55,074 nucleotides of DNA from Aliidiomarina indica (GCF_015354615.1 NZ_JACAVQ010000010.1:1-55074), one strand, 5' to 3'; numbered from the stretch's first letter, positions 7,143-15,258 are shown. Translations and numbers: made by a program. Notes: generated by a model not told the origin, from the letters alone.

Positions 7143-7796
7143 ATGGGCCTAGACGACATAGCTACGATTCTCAGCGGTTTCTCCACGGTTGCAATAGCTA
7201 TTCTTACCGTATTTTTGTGGCGTGAGAATCGTTTGTTGCGGAAGGCAGGCTCGGAGCCTAATTTGGTTGCGTACTTTGAGCCGCATCCAGATGGAACAGG
7301 TGGCTTGAACATCTCAATCGCTAATGTAGGTACAGGCCCCGCAAGAAATGTCTACTTTCAATTCTTAGGAGAGTCGGAGCATTTCACCCGGTATGACCTG
7401 ATCCTGGATTGCACCACAAAGAGAGGCCCGATAACTCTAATTCCGCAAGGAGAGAAAATTTCGATCTTGTTTGCTATCGGCTTTCAACTCTTCAAGCCTA
7501 AAGATTCTGACTCTAAAGAACCCATGCCCCCTTTTAGCGTTCGCTTGGAGTGGACTAGCTTGAATGGAGCGAATGTAAAATGTGAAGACTATCTATTGGA
7601 TGTTAAGCCGTACGCTGATCTGCCGGGTATTATTAACAAGCCATATTTACTGAAGATTGTGGATTCCATAGACGGTGTAGGGAAAAGAGTAGGTAAACTT
7701 AATCAAGATGTAAGGAAGTTATCTAACCTTATAGAGGCTAACTCTTTAGAAAACCGAGCAGTAAATAAAGTTAAGGGAAATAATGAGTCTATCTAA
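7143..7796 (+). CDS. Membrane-anchored beta-domain protein, unknown
   Basis: The 217-residue product has one N-terminal helix (about 8-27, a segment ending WRENRLLRKAG) and then a beta-rich domain of about 130 residues (PNLVAYFEPHP, GLNISIANVGTGPARNVYFQF). Its pattern resembles small immunoglobulin-like or CARDB-type folds, and a polar helical tail follows. It is widespread-looking but not assigned to a named family. It is a cassette gene between sites F and G, directly behind the Abi_C gene, so a functional link with it is possible but unproven. The start follows GAGGACGCAGTA. Confidence 0.65.
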   Translation: MGLDDIATILSGFSTVAIAILTVFLWRENRLLRKAGSEPNLVAYFEPHPDGTGGLNISIANVGTGPARNVYFQFLGESEHFTRYDLILDCTTKRGPITLIPQGEKISILFAIGFQLFKPKDSDSKEPMPPFSVRLEWTSLNGANVKCEDYLLDVKPYADLPGIINKPYLLKIVDSIDGVGKRVGKLNQDVRKLSNLIEANSLENRAVNKVKGNNESI

Positions 7797-7864
7797 TGTA
7801 GTTGGTTGTGTCGCTTCTGTTTGTGAAACCAATATTCTTGTAATACTTTTGGAAATCATGCGTT

Positions 7865-7946
7865 GCGCTAACAATTCAAAGCACTCGGACGTGGACTTCC
7901 TCCGCTTCGCTGCGTCAAGGCCACCGGTGCGCTTCAGCGTTAGCTG
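7865..7946 (+). repeat. attC site G
   Basis: Runs from GCGCTAACAATTCAAAGC to CTTCAGCGTTAGCTG. The arms GCACTCGGACGTGGACTT and AAGGCCACCGGTGCGC pair well with bulges around a CTCCGCTTCGCTGCGT loop. It lies about 70 bases after the stop of the 7143-7796 gene. It is one of the best-formed sites and the last attC seen on the right. Confidence 0.8.
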
Positions 7947-8045
7947 CACAAACGGGGCCTGATTCCTTGATTTCGCCGTATGTAGGGTAAGTAGGTTGGA
8001 AAGTTGCGTGCTCAGTGCTTTAAAAATTAACAATAAGAGGATTCT

Positions 8046-8246
8046 ATGAGCCGGTCTCTGAAATTTTCAATAGTCATGACGCTGATATGGATGCTGCTCA
8101 GCACCGTAACTATTCTTAACTTGGTTTATATTGAGTACCCAGAGGTTGGAAGTGATTTTTGGTTCGTTTTCATACGAACTTTTGCTCTATTTACCGTCCT
8201 GCCATTAGCGATTGCATGGGGAGGTTGGTGGGTCATAAAAAAATAG
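8046..8246 (+). CDS. Small two-helix membrane protein
   Basis: The 66-residue product has two hydrophobic segments (about 7-27 and 38-60) and a basic C-terminus (WWVIKK). AAGAGG lies 7 bases before the ATG. It follows attC site G by 100 bases; no attC is seen after it, because a higB fragment begins at its stop codon. The function is unknown. Confidence 0.6.
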   Translation: MSRSLKFSIVMTLIWMLLSTVTILNLVYIEYPEVGSDFWFVFIRTFALFTVLPLAIAWGGWWVIKK

Positions 8247-8470
8247 CAAGATCAAGGGGCTCAGAAACAATCGAGACCCATTGACTGGTGGGGCAGGGAT
8301 TCAAGCCGCTCACGCGAAGAGGCTTCGGCTCATTCTCGGTAGATTGAATGCAGTGGTGAATGCCAATGATAAGGACTTACTCGGACTTCGTTTGCACGAA
8401 CTCTCTGGCAACCGTGCCGGAATCTGGTCAGTGACGGTCAGTGGTAACTGGCAAGTGGACACCCTGGTAC
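8247..8470 (+). pseudogene. higB toxin remnant, copy 1
   Basis: The frame encodes most of a HigB/RelE-superfamily mRNA interferase: KGLRN, GIQAAHAKRLRLILGRL, LRLHELSGNRAGIWSVTVSGNWQV. The start codon and first strand are missing, and after GNWQV the sequence diverges (DTLVL) instead of continuing with the family's FRFEDGD...YEDYH end. It is therefore broken at both ends and no antitoxin follows. A 135-base stretch is 98.5% identical to copy 2. HigBA modules are known passengers of chromosomal integrons. Confidence 0.75.
8301..8435 (+). repeat. Direct repeat within higB, copy 1
   Basis: These 135 bases match 8994-9128 with only two differences by eye (T/C at the positions corresponding to 8354 and 8383). 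The near identity implies a recent duplication or two insertions from the same source, not ancient paralogy. Confidence 0.9.
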
Positions 8471-8658
8471 TTACAACCTTCCGCACACTGGCTCAACTTA
8501 TATAGTGTGCTCAGACTATTCATTCATTGCTCAATCAATTAGTGTTTAAGACATCGTTGCACCCTTTGCGCTTGTAGAGAGTGCGATGTATTATGGCTCT
8601 TGGGACTTGGAAAGGTTTATAGGATGGGACATCCCATAGGCGGCAATAAGGACGCAAA

Positions 8659-8901
8659 GTGACTATTACTCTTTTCTGCAAAAGATTTGTAATCAATACG
8701 CTTTTAGTGATTGGTCTATTAATGGTTATTCATGGTATATACGTAGCGTTTGATTTTCGAGTTGACATTAATCTTTCGTCGAAGAAAGATCTGGTCACAT
8801 TCTTTTCATGGGCCATTTTTCTGTCCACATTCATGACTTTCAGAGATATGATCGATATAAGAAGAAAGATAAGCTCTAACAAAGATAAAGAGAGAGCGTA
8901 G
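8659..8901 (+). CDS. Small two-helix membrane protein
   Basis: The 80-residue product has two hydrophobic helices (about 8-29 and 43-60) and a basic, Asp-rich tail (RDMIDIRRKISSNKDKERA). The GTG start is preceded by AAGGAC at 5-6 bases, which decides the start. It sits between the two higB fragments and upstream of an IS end. The function is unknown; AT-rich codon use is like that of the cassette genes. Confidence 0.6.
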   Translation: MTITLFCKRFVINTLLVIGLLMVIHGIYVAFDFRVDINLSSKKDLVTFFSWAIFLSTFMTFRDMIDIRRKISSNKDKERA

Positions 8902-8925
8902 TCATTCGGAATTGTTAGTGTAGTT

Positions 8926-8993
8926 GCCCCCGCTAAAACGGACAGTTTAACTAGCCACTTTAAGAGCTCGATACTCTCTCGGTGACATCATCT
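8926..8993 (-). mobile_element. Remnant end of an IS3-family element
   Basis: The minus strand encodes the last 15 residues of a transposase-like protein (LKMMSPREYRALKVAS) ending in TAA at 8947-8949. An IS-type terminal sequence beginning AACTGTCCGTTTTAGCGGG then runs out to about 8926. Pro-Arg-Glu-Tyr followed by a basic tail is typical of the C-terminus of IS3-family OrfB. The rest of the element is gone; its inner side is joined directly to the higB fragment at 8994, so a deletion has removed the transposase body and the start of higB. Confidence 0.6.
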
Positions 8994-9128
8994 TCAAGCC
9001 GCTCACGCGAAGAGGCTTCGGCTCATTCTCGGTAGATTGAATGCAGCGGTGAATGCCAATGATAAGGACTTACCCGGACTTCGTTTGCACGAACTCTCTG
9101 GCAACCGTGCCGGAATCTGGTCAGTGAC
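8994..9128 (+). repeat. Direct repeat within higB, copy 2
   Basis: Partner of 8301-8435, offset by 693 bases, with two mismatches. The left boundary coincides with the IS remnant junction. Confidence 0.9.
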
Positions 9129-9343
9129 CTCAGTAGTAACTCGCCAGTGGCCTTCCGGTTCGAAGACGGCGATGCCGAGATTGTAAACTACGAGGATTAT
9201 CACTGAGGTACCGCCAATGTTAATGCACAACCCCCGCATCCGGGTGAAGTACTGCGAGAGCTTTGTATTGAGCCCCTTGGTCTTTCTGTTACCGCAGCGG
9301 CAGAAGCACTGGGCGTTAGCCGCAAGACACTGAGTGCACTAGT
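8994..9343 (+). pseudogene. higB-higA remnant, copy 2
   Basis: Begins inside higB (GIQ/AAHAKRLRLIL) and continues to GIWSVT, where a frameshift occurs. In the shifted frame the proper HigB end follows (RFEDGDAEIVNYEDYH, stop at about 9206). The antitoxin start overlaps downstream: [19 protein letters not shown] and [18 protein letters not shown] are the HigA/XRE N-terminal helix-turn-helix. HigA stops matching at about 9340, where an inverted repeat begins. Neither toxin nor antitoxin can be made intact. Confidence 0.75.
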
Positions 9344-9352
9344 GTCTTGCGG
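9320..9352. repeat. Perfect 12-base inverted repeat at the higA break
   Basis: CCGCAAGACACT and AGTGTCTTGCGG flank a 9-base loop. The left arm is higA coding sequence (RKTL) and the right arm replaces the continuation of higA, so the palindrome marks the deletion joint. No T-run follows in either direction, which argues against a terminator. It lies 50 bases past the 3' end of the mipA-like gene. Confidence 0.8.
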
Positions 9353-9401
9353 TTGAAATATCCATACAGACGCACCAGCGCGAGGCTCGTGCTTAGGTGG
9401 T

Positions 9402-10229
9402 TTAGAACACGTAGATGATTCCAATACCTACTTCGGCTTCAAAGTTGTTACGCGCGATAGGGCTGCGTCTTAAGTCGCTTCCGTAATGCTCGTAGAGTAC
9501 TTCGCCGAATATCTGCCAATTTTTCGAAATGTAATTACGATAGTTGTAATGGAGCCCAACTGAGCGAAATCCACCTTTCATGTTGGTTTCATTCAGCCCT
9601 GATGCAGCCGCCTGCGTCGCGTTGATGCCAAAATCTTTATTGGCATAATCGCTATCATGATAAAGCACGGCAATCGAAATTTCAGAACCCGAACCATCTT
9701 TTCGTTCGCCGAAGCGACGGCCAACTCCAAAAATACCCAGGTTGCCGTTCTCACTAGCGATCAGACGACCATCCAGCCAATAACGCCAGTCGGCATCGAA
9801 AGCGCGACGGGTTTGCAACACGAGCTCAAATCCTTCATCGCCATCGCCGAGTCCATCTAAACGACCCTTACTGGAATCACTTTCTTCGCGGCCCTCGTCG
9901 AAACCAACGGTGACCTCGAATAGCCATGTGTCAGCGCGAAGACCACGCCATCCCAAAGCTTCTCCCGCCCAATAAAAAATATCATCGCCTCGACGCCACT
10001 GAACGGCGCCAGCGGGATCTAACTCGAAGCCAAATTCATCCGAGCCTTCGTAGGCAGATTCATATTCAATACCCAAGCCCAAACCGAAGCTCCAGCCATC
10101 CTCACCTCTGGTGAAGTCTTCGAGCGAAGGTAAAGGCACCAAAGCTCTGCCTTGGTCCTGTGCGACTGCGGTTTGAAGGAATAGGGCATTTGTTAACAAT
10201 GCCAATAGTAGAACTGTGACCTTTTTCAT
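9402..10229 (-). CDS. MipA/OmpV-family outer-membrane protein
   Basis: The 275-residue product has a signal peptide (1-23, ending TAVA-Q) and then alternating beta-strands, with the family's features: early GLGIEYESAYEGSDEF, WRRGDDIFY, tyrosine-rich hairpins and a terminal GIGIIYVF ending in Phe, as outer-membrane barrels do. MipA was described as a scaffold for the murein hydrolase MltA, and OmpV as an osmo-regulated porin-like protein; which applies here is unknown. Start: ATG with GGAGGG upstream. Base composition is closer to the core genome than the cassettes, and it stands alone between integron debris. Confidence 0.85.
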   Translation of the reverse strand: MKKVTVLLLALLTNALFLQTAVAQDQGRALVPLPSLEDFTRGEDGWSFGLGLGIEYESAYEGSDEFGFELDPAGAVQWRRGDDIFYWAGEALGWRGLRADTWLFEVTVGFDEGREESDSSKGRLDGLGDGDEGFELVLQTRRAFDADWRYWLDGRLIASENGNLGIFGVGRRFGERKDGSGSEISIAVLYHDSDYANKDFGINATQAAASGLNETNMKGGFRSVGLHYNYRNYISKNWQIFGEVLYEHYGSDLRRSPIARNNFEAEVGIGIIYVF

Positions 10230-10365
10230 TGAAAACCCTCCAGCGTGTGTTGGTGTGTATAGCCTTCTTAGGGCGTCAGCAAAATACGTGAAGCGTTGGG
10301 AAGTTGATCACACACTCACAATTTATAGTTGGAGGGCTCTTTTTGTGGGATGGAGGGTGCTGGCT

Positions 10366-10461
10366 TTAACTTGCTGCGGAACCGGTGATTACATCAGGCT
10401 TACACACTAAAACAATGAGGCAAATCAACCCCAGTAGAGGTATAAGCCCGAGAACAAAGTT
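10366..10461 (-). pseudogene. Truncated paralogue of the small membrane protein at 1291
   Basis: The minus strand reads NFVLGLIPLLGLICLIVLVCK and then PDVITGSAAS and stop. This parallels the second helix and tail of the 71-residue protein at 1291-1506 (FFLGLIPILGLIYLIVLVRK, then PELAASTAEA). The first helix and start are missing; the join is at the stop codon of the next ORF. It is a remnant of a second copy. Confidence 0.65.
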
Positions 10462-10639
10462 ATGTGTTTTTTACCAAGCCATTCACTACCTCGGATGCTT
10501 CTTTTAAACCTGCACCTGTGATTTTACGATAAAGCCTGATTGCTTTTCGCCTATGGCCTGCTTTTAAAGGATTGTGCACTTCAAGTGAGACAGGAGTCGT
10601 ATCGTTAAACTCAATTCCAGCATGCTTGACACTACCCAC
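10460..10639 (-). CDS. Mini-protein resembling the ribosomal L7/L12 C-terminal domain
   Basis: This 59-residue frame (too short for usual ORF filters) includes NPLKAGHRRKAIRLYRKITGAGLKEASEVV. The K-x-A-I-x-L-Y-R-x-x-T-G-x-G-L-K-E-A pattern is that of the L7/L12 C-terminal helix-turn-helix, seen also in stand-alone small proteins of unknown role. The only start is GTG at 10637-10639, right after an in-frame TAA, without a clear ribosome-binding site; the gene may be truncated at its 5' end. The remainder of 10230-10763 shows the mipA upstream region and no further gene. Confidence 0.5.
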   Translation of the reverse strand: MGSVKHAGIEFNDTTPVSLEVHNPLKAGHRRKAIRLYRKITGAGLKEASEVVNGLVKNT

Positions 10640-10763
10640 TTATTTAGCTATACCTAAGGTACACATTCTTTTCTAGCCTGCCCAAAGATTGTTCATAATG
10701 CCCTACTAATTATGAGTCGTCGCCTAACGATCGATCATTTTATGAAGGGATACAGCTTAGCTT

Positions 10764-13019
10764 ATGCTAACAGCTCGTTGGCTCTACTTATCTTTTGCTA
10801 TTGTTCTTGCTGTAATTATTGGCGCCTTTCAATTCACAGCATTTGAACGCCAGCCCTCTGTAACAGCTAATGTTCAGGAAGCTTCCGAGTGGGTAAGCGA
10901 GAGTGATTGTGCGCAATGCCATCAAGCGCAATTCCAAGATTGGCAAAACTCTCACCATCAATTAGCAATGCTTGCACCCACATACTCATCTGTTCGCGCT
11001 GCTTTTCTTAATACTTCATTCGATACCGCTGGCGAGTTGTTTAATTTCTCTAAACAAGATCAGCAATACTTTGTTAACGTTCTCAAAGATGGTCAAGCGG
11101 AGCAAAATTACCAGATTGCCTACACCTTTGGTTGGGAACCTCTGCAGCAATACCTAGTGCAGGAAGAAGAAACCGGGGCACTGCAAGCATTACCTATTGC
11201 GTGGGATACCGAGCAAGAGCACTGGTTCCAGCTATATGAAGATATGCACATCACCGCCGAGCATCCACTGCACTGGCAACGTGCCGCACAGAACGCCACC
11301 GTGCAATGTGTGGAATGCCACACTAGCGGCTATCAGGTGCACTACGCCCCGGAAACCAACACTTATGAAACCCAATGGCAATCGTTAGGAGTTGGCTGCC
11401 AAGCATGCCATGGCCCTGCTAAAGGCCACCTGCAATGGCTAGTCAACGAAAACGATGATCCGCATAAAGGCTTTCATTCATCGCTGCAGCCTAATTCTGG
11501 CCAGCAAGTAGCAACGTGCGCGCAATGCCATAGCCGGCGAACCGCACTAGGCGATCTAAAGCCATCCGAAGATTTTCACGATCAATACTTGCTAAGTTTG
11601 CTCACCGCCGATTTGTACGAAGTAAACGGCACCATAAAAGACGAAGTATTCGAGTACGGTTCGTTTATCCAAAGCAAAATGCATGAACAAGGCGTGGTGT
11701 GCAGCGATTGCCATAACCCGCATTCGGGAGAGTTGAAAGCGTCAGGCAATGGCGTGTGTTTGCAGTGCCATAACCCGCAACTTGCGGCTCCCCGGCCGGA
11801 CTTCAATAAAAGTGGCTTACTTGCCGTTGACTATCAAAGCGAGCTGCACCACTTTCATGCCAGCGCATCGGTGGGCTCGCAATGCAGTAGCTGCCACATG
11901 CCGAGCAAATTCTACATGGGCAATGATCTTCGCCACGATCACAGCTTTAGTATTCCTAACCCTAAACAAGCGTTAGAGCTTGGGCATCCCGATGCCTGCT
12001 TAAGTTGCCATCAGGGCGATAATCCCGACATCATCGTTGCTGCCTTCACCGAGCGTTACCCTGATTATGTAGCCGCCGATGGTGGCTTTGCCCGCACCCT
12101 CTATACAGCGCGCCACGGTAAGCCTGATGCAGTAAAAGCATTACTATTCCAGCTGCTGCGCACCGATTTACCACCTATGCGCTATGCCGCCTTAATCGCA
12201 GAAACGCCGAACTACCCTGCGGAACCGCTTTCCCAACAAGTAATGCAATCACTACAACACACCAGCCCGCTGGTGCGCCGCGCGGCACTGCAAGCATCGG
12301 TTGCCTTTGCTGCGCCCATGCAACTGCAATTGGTGTTACAACAAATGCGTTCCGATACGAGCCGCTCTGTACGGATGGTGGCCAGTGAACTTACCATCGA
12401 ACATGCACTGGAAACCGGGCAGCCCATTGCTGCTGGCGAACTCGCAGAATTTGTAAGCGTACAAACGGAATTAATGGGCCGGCCGGAAGCCCATTTCAGT
12501 TTGGCCGGGTTCTATCAAGCAACTCAACAAACCGAACAAGCCGTTAGCGCACTGCAACAAGCTTTAACCATTGAGCCAGGGTTCAGCCCAGCTATTGTAG
12601 CCAATGCGCAAGCACTAGAAGCGCTTTCGCCTGCGGGCGGATTGCAATACTTAGAGGGGCAAGCGGAACAATGGCCACAGGTTGCCGAACTGCAATTTGC
12701 GCTGGCCTTAGCGCGCATTCGTAGCGGCTCTCTCACCGGCGGTATTCAGGCGTTACAACGCGCCTTTGCTATTGCCCCGGAAAATGATTACTACGCCTAT
12801 GTGCTTGCCGTTGCATGGCATGGCGCAGGGGAAGTGGAGCGTGCACAGCAGATACTACGCTCACAACTACAGAACAGCCCGCAGAATGGGCAATTGCGGC
12901 TCACTTTAATTGATTACCTGAATGATGAAACCGAAAAACAGATGTTACGCAGCGAACTTGAGCTGCAAAACCCATACGATCCCCTGATTTGGCAGCAAGA
13001 TACTCAGGGGCAGGAATAA
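10764..13019 (+). CDS. Octahaem cytochrome c with HEAT/TPR repeats
   Basis: The 751-residue product has an N-terminal anchor/signal helix (about 5-24), so it is exported. Eight CxxCH haem-binding motifs lie between residues 49 and about 415 (CAQCH, CVECH, CQACH, CAQCH, CSDCH, CLQCH, CSSCH, CLSCH), with several distal His-rich loops. The last 300 residues are helical: a HEAT-like stretch (SPLVRRAALQASVAF) and TPR-like repeats (AVSALQQALTIEPGFSPAI, GGIQALQRAFAIAPENDYYA). It resembles cytochrome c554/NrfA-like multihaem families; the electron partner and substrate are unknown. The sulfatase gene starts 27 bases downstream on the same strand, so they are probably co-transcribed. Confidence 0.85.
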   Translation: MLTARWLYLSFAIVLAVIIGAFQFTAFERQPSVTANVQEASEWVSESDCAQCHQAQFQDWQNSHHQLAMLAPTYSSVRAAFLNTSFDTAGELFNFSKQDQQYFVNVLKDGQAEQNYQIAYTFGWEPLQQYLVQEEETGALQALPIAWDTEQEHWFQLYEDMHITAEHPLHWQRAAQNATVQCVECHTSGYQVHYAPETNTYETQWQSLGVGCQACHGPAKGHLQWLVNENDDPHKGFHSSLQPNSGQQVATCAQCHSRRTALGDLKPSEDFHDQYLLSLLTADLYEVNGTIKDEVFEYGSFIQSKMHEQGVVCSDCHNPHSGELKASGNGVCLQCHNPQLAAPRPDFNKSGLLAVDYQSELHHFHASASVGSQCSSCHMPSKFYMGNDLRHDHSFSIPNPKQALELGHPDACLSCHQGDNPDIIVAAFTERYPDYVAADGGFARTLYTARHGKPDAVKALLFQLLRTDLPPMRYAALIAETPNYPAEPLSQQVMQSLQHTSPLVRRAALQASVAFAAPMQLQLVLQQMRSDTSRSVRMVASELTIEHALETGQPIAAGELAEFVSVQTELMGRPEAHFSLAGFYQATQQTEQAVSALQQALTIEPGFSPAIVANAQALEALSPAGGLQYLEGQAEQWPQVAELQFALALARIRSGSLTGGIQALQRAFAIAPENDYYAYVLAVAWHGAGEVERAQQILRSQLQNSPQNGQLRLTLIDYLNDETEKQMLRSELELQNPYDPLIWQQDTQGQE

Positions 13020-13046
13020 CTCAATGAAACCTATAAAGGGCATGCT

Positions 13047-15251
13047 ATGAAACTCATAAGATATATTTCCGTTTGCACATGCATGCTCGCTCTTGCGGGA
13101 TGCAACTGGGGATCAACCTCAAGCAGCAACGATGACTTAATCATTAATCCACCTCGACCACCGGTTGCTCAGGCACCACCGAATATCCTCTTTATTGTGG
13201 TAGACGATGCTGGTATGGATCAGTTCGAAGCCTTTGGTTACGGCGGTATAGAGCCACCCATCACGCACAGTATCAATGACATTGCTGAGCAAGGGGTACG
13301 CTTTCGTAACACCTGGTCGATGCCTACTTGCTCGCCTACCCGAACCACCTATTTTGATGGTCGATATCCATCGCGGAACAATGTGTTGAATGCGGTAGTA
13401 TCCAATACCCTCGCCACGTCGCAAATGTCACCCTACCGCGCAACCTTACCCAAAGTATTACGCGAACATGCGGGCTATCAAAGTGCGCTAATCGGTAAAA
13501 TGCATATAACCGGCAGCGAGGTTGATCCGGATAATCACCCACTCGGTGATGACGCCATGCGCGAGCTGGGCTGGGATTTCTTTGCCGGTTACTTAGATGG
13601 CGCACCTTACCCCATAGACACAACCGCTGGTGGCGTTGGTCCTGAAGGTACTTACCAATGCGGCTTTGTTCCTAACACCCGCGCCAACAAAGAAGTAGGT
13701 GCTGATTTCGGGGTTTGCTATCTCGCCGATGGCGAGCATCAGGTCATGAACAATGCAGAGCAATTCCCAACACCAGGTAAAACCTGTATCGAGCAGGGAG
13801 GTATTCTCGATCCGAACGCAACTGAGTACAGTTCTGATCGGTTCGCAGAATTACGGTTTGATCATCAAAACGGTTTCTACACCGCCGAGTGGAAAATTAA
13901 CTATGCCGATGGCCGCAACGAAACCCTAACTGCAGCAAACCCATTGGGCCGCGGCTACCGCACAGTGCAAGAAGCAAACCGCACCATTGAATGGATTAAG
14001 AGTGCGCAAGAGCAAGAGGGCACGCCTTGGATGTTAAGCCTCGGCTTTGCCGCATTGCACGAGCCCTTGCAGCCGCCTCCTGCCCATTTACTGCCATATC
14101 CCGACCGGGAAACCAGCCTTGCTGGCTGTGGCGATAGAATGGAATTCGCGCAGCAACGCCTGATCATGCAACACAAACTAGAGGCCATTGATTTCGAAAT
14201 TGGCCGCATTCTTGTAGAAACCGGAATTGCTATCCGCCAAAGTGATGGTAGCTTGGAATACAATCCAGAGAGCAACACGGTTATTGTATTTACCACGGAT
14301 AACGGCACCTATATGCCCAGCGTGAAGTTGCCTTTCGATCCGTTGCGCGCCAAAGGTTCGCTATATCAATCCGGCATTTGGGTACCCTTAATTGTTACTG
14401 GCGATTTGGTTGCTTCTCCGAACCGAGATGTGCCGCACTTAATTAACAGTACCGATTTATACCGCTTGTTTTTGGATATTGCTGGGCTGGATAGTGAAAC
14501 CCTTAGCGCAGAGCTGCGGCTAGATGGCCAGCCCGTCATGCCGTATTTGCTAGTACCTGAACAAGCGGCCATTCGCGATTATAATTTTTCCGAGCTCGGC
14601 ACCAATGATACGGTAGAAGCCGCCCCACCCTGTGTAATTGCAAACGCCAATATTTGCGTGCAACTATTCCCGCAACGCCAAGTTTGCACAGATCAAAGTG
14701 GTGAATGGTATGGTCCCGGCAACGATATCAAACCTGAGGGTTTCAGCTCCTGCTGTGAGGTAAATAGCTATTTTGCAGAACAAGGCATAGAGGAAGCAGA
14801 GCTGTTCCCGGAATCGCAACAAGCCATTCGCGATGCTAACTTTAAGCTGCTACAAATCAATCGATTGAATTGCGAAACGCAGCAGTTGTTTGCCGTTGAA
14901 GAGTTTTATGAAGTTAATGAAAGTCCATATGCAAGCCAACTAAAACTGGACCGCGAAGAAGATAATTTACTAGCGAATTTCGCAGAGCACGAATTAACCG
15001 AACTACAGCAAGAACGCTTAAATTGGCTCAGAGCCAAGCTTACCGAACTAAAAGATGGCGTCATCGATTGCCCAGGCGATGGTGATGGCAACCTAGTGGT
15101 AGACCAAACCGATGTTGAAAATTGGGAATACTGGGCCGACCCAGAACGCGGTGGTGGCTTAGCAAGTTGGTATGATCTGAACCGCGATGGCGTTACCGAT
15201 GAGGCTGATTTAGAAATCATTCTCGCCAACATGGGTAATGTGTGTAGTTAG
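13047..15251 (+). CDS. Lipoprotein sulfatase with C-terminal EF-hand/dockerin-like repeats
   Basis: The 734-residue product has a lipobox LAGC with the lipidated Cys at 19. Sulfatase family S1 hallmarks are NILFIVVDDAGMDQ (metal-binding Asp pair), C95-S-P-T-R99 (the formylglycine motif C-x-P-S/T-R) and a second metal site FTTDNGTY. It should hydrolyse a sulfate ester in the envelope or outside it; the substrate is not predictable. The C-terminal 60 residues carry two Asp-rich loops (DGDGNLVVDQTDVE and DLNRDGVTDEADLE), the spacing of dockerin type I or EF-hand repeats. It needs a formylglycine-generating enzyme, none of which is encoded in this window. Confidence 0.88.
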   Translation: MKLIRYISVCTCMLALAGCNWGSTSSSNDDLIINPPRPPVAQAPPNILFIVVDDAGMDQFEAFGYGGIEPPITHSINDIAEQGVRFRNTWSMPTCSPTRTTYFDGRYPSRNNVLNAVVSNTLATSQMSPYRATLPKVLREHAGYQSALIGKMHITGSEVDPDNHPLGDDAMRELGWDFFAGYLDGAPYPIDTTAGGVGPEGTYQCGFVPNTRANKEVGADFGVCYLADGEHQVMNNAEQFPTPGKTCIEQGGILDPNATEYSSDRFAELRFDHQNGFYTAEWKINYADGRNETLTAANPLGRGYRTVQEANRTIEWIKSAQEQEGTPWMLSLGFAALHEPLQPPPAHLLPYPDRETSLAGCGDRMEFAQQRLIMQHKLEAIDFEIGRILVETGIAIRQSDGSLEYNPESNTVIVFTTDNGTYMPSVKLPFDPLRAKGSLYQSGIWVPLIVTGDLVASPNRDVPHLINSTDLYRLFLDIAGLDSETLSAELRLDGQPVMPYLLVPEQAAIRDYNFSELGTNDTVEAAPPCVIANANICVQLFPQRQVCTDQSGEWYGPGNDIKPEGFSSCCEVNSYFAEQGIEEAELFPESQQAIRDANFKLLQINRLNCETQQLFAVEEFYEVNESPYASQLKLDREEDNLLANFAEHELTELQQERLNWLRAKLTELKDGVIDCPGDGDGNLVVDQTDVENWEYWADPERGGGLASWYDLNRDGVTDEADLEIILANMGNVCS

Positions 15252-15258
15252 AATACCG

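Noticed and set aside
8281..8505. Intact 74-residue HigB-like toxin gene
   Set aside because: The apparent start is internal (TTG within the toxin body) and the C-terminal strand with the conserved FEDGD...YEDYH end is missing, so it is a remnant.
9320..9352. Terminator for the mipA-like gene
   Set aside because: Strong stem but no T-run on either strand, and its arm is explained as duplicated higA sequence.
9003..9424. Minus-strand ORFs antisense to the higBA remnant
   Set aside because: The plus-strand reading matches HigB and HigA; the antisense frames are shadows.
1..10700. Integron integrase (intI) in the accessory region
   Set aside because: No ORF with tyrosine-recombinase motifs on either strand; none of the fragments in the 5414-6145 gap reads as IntI.
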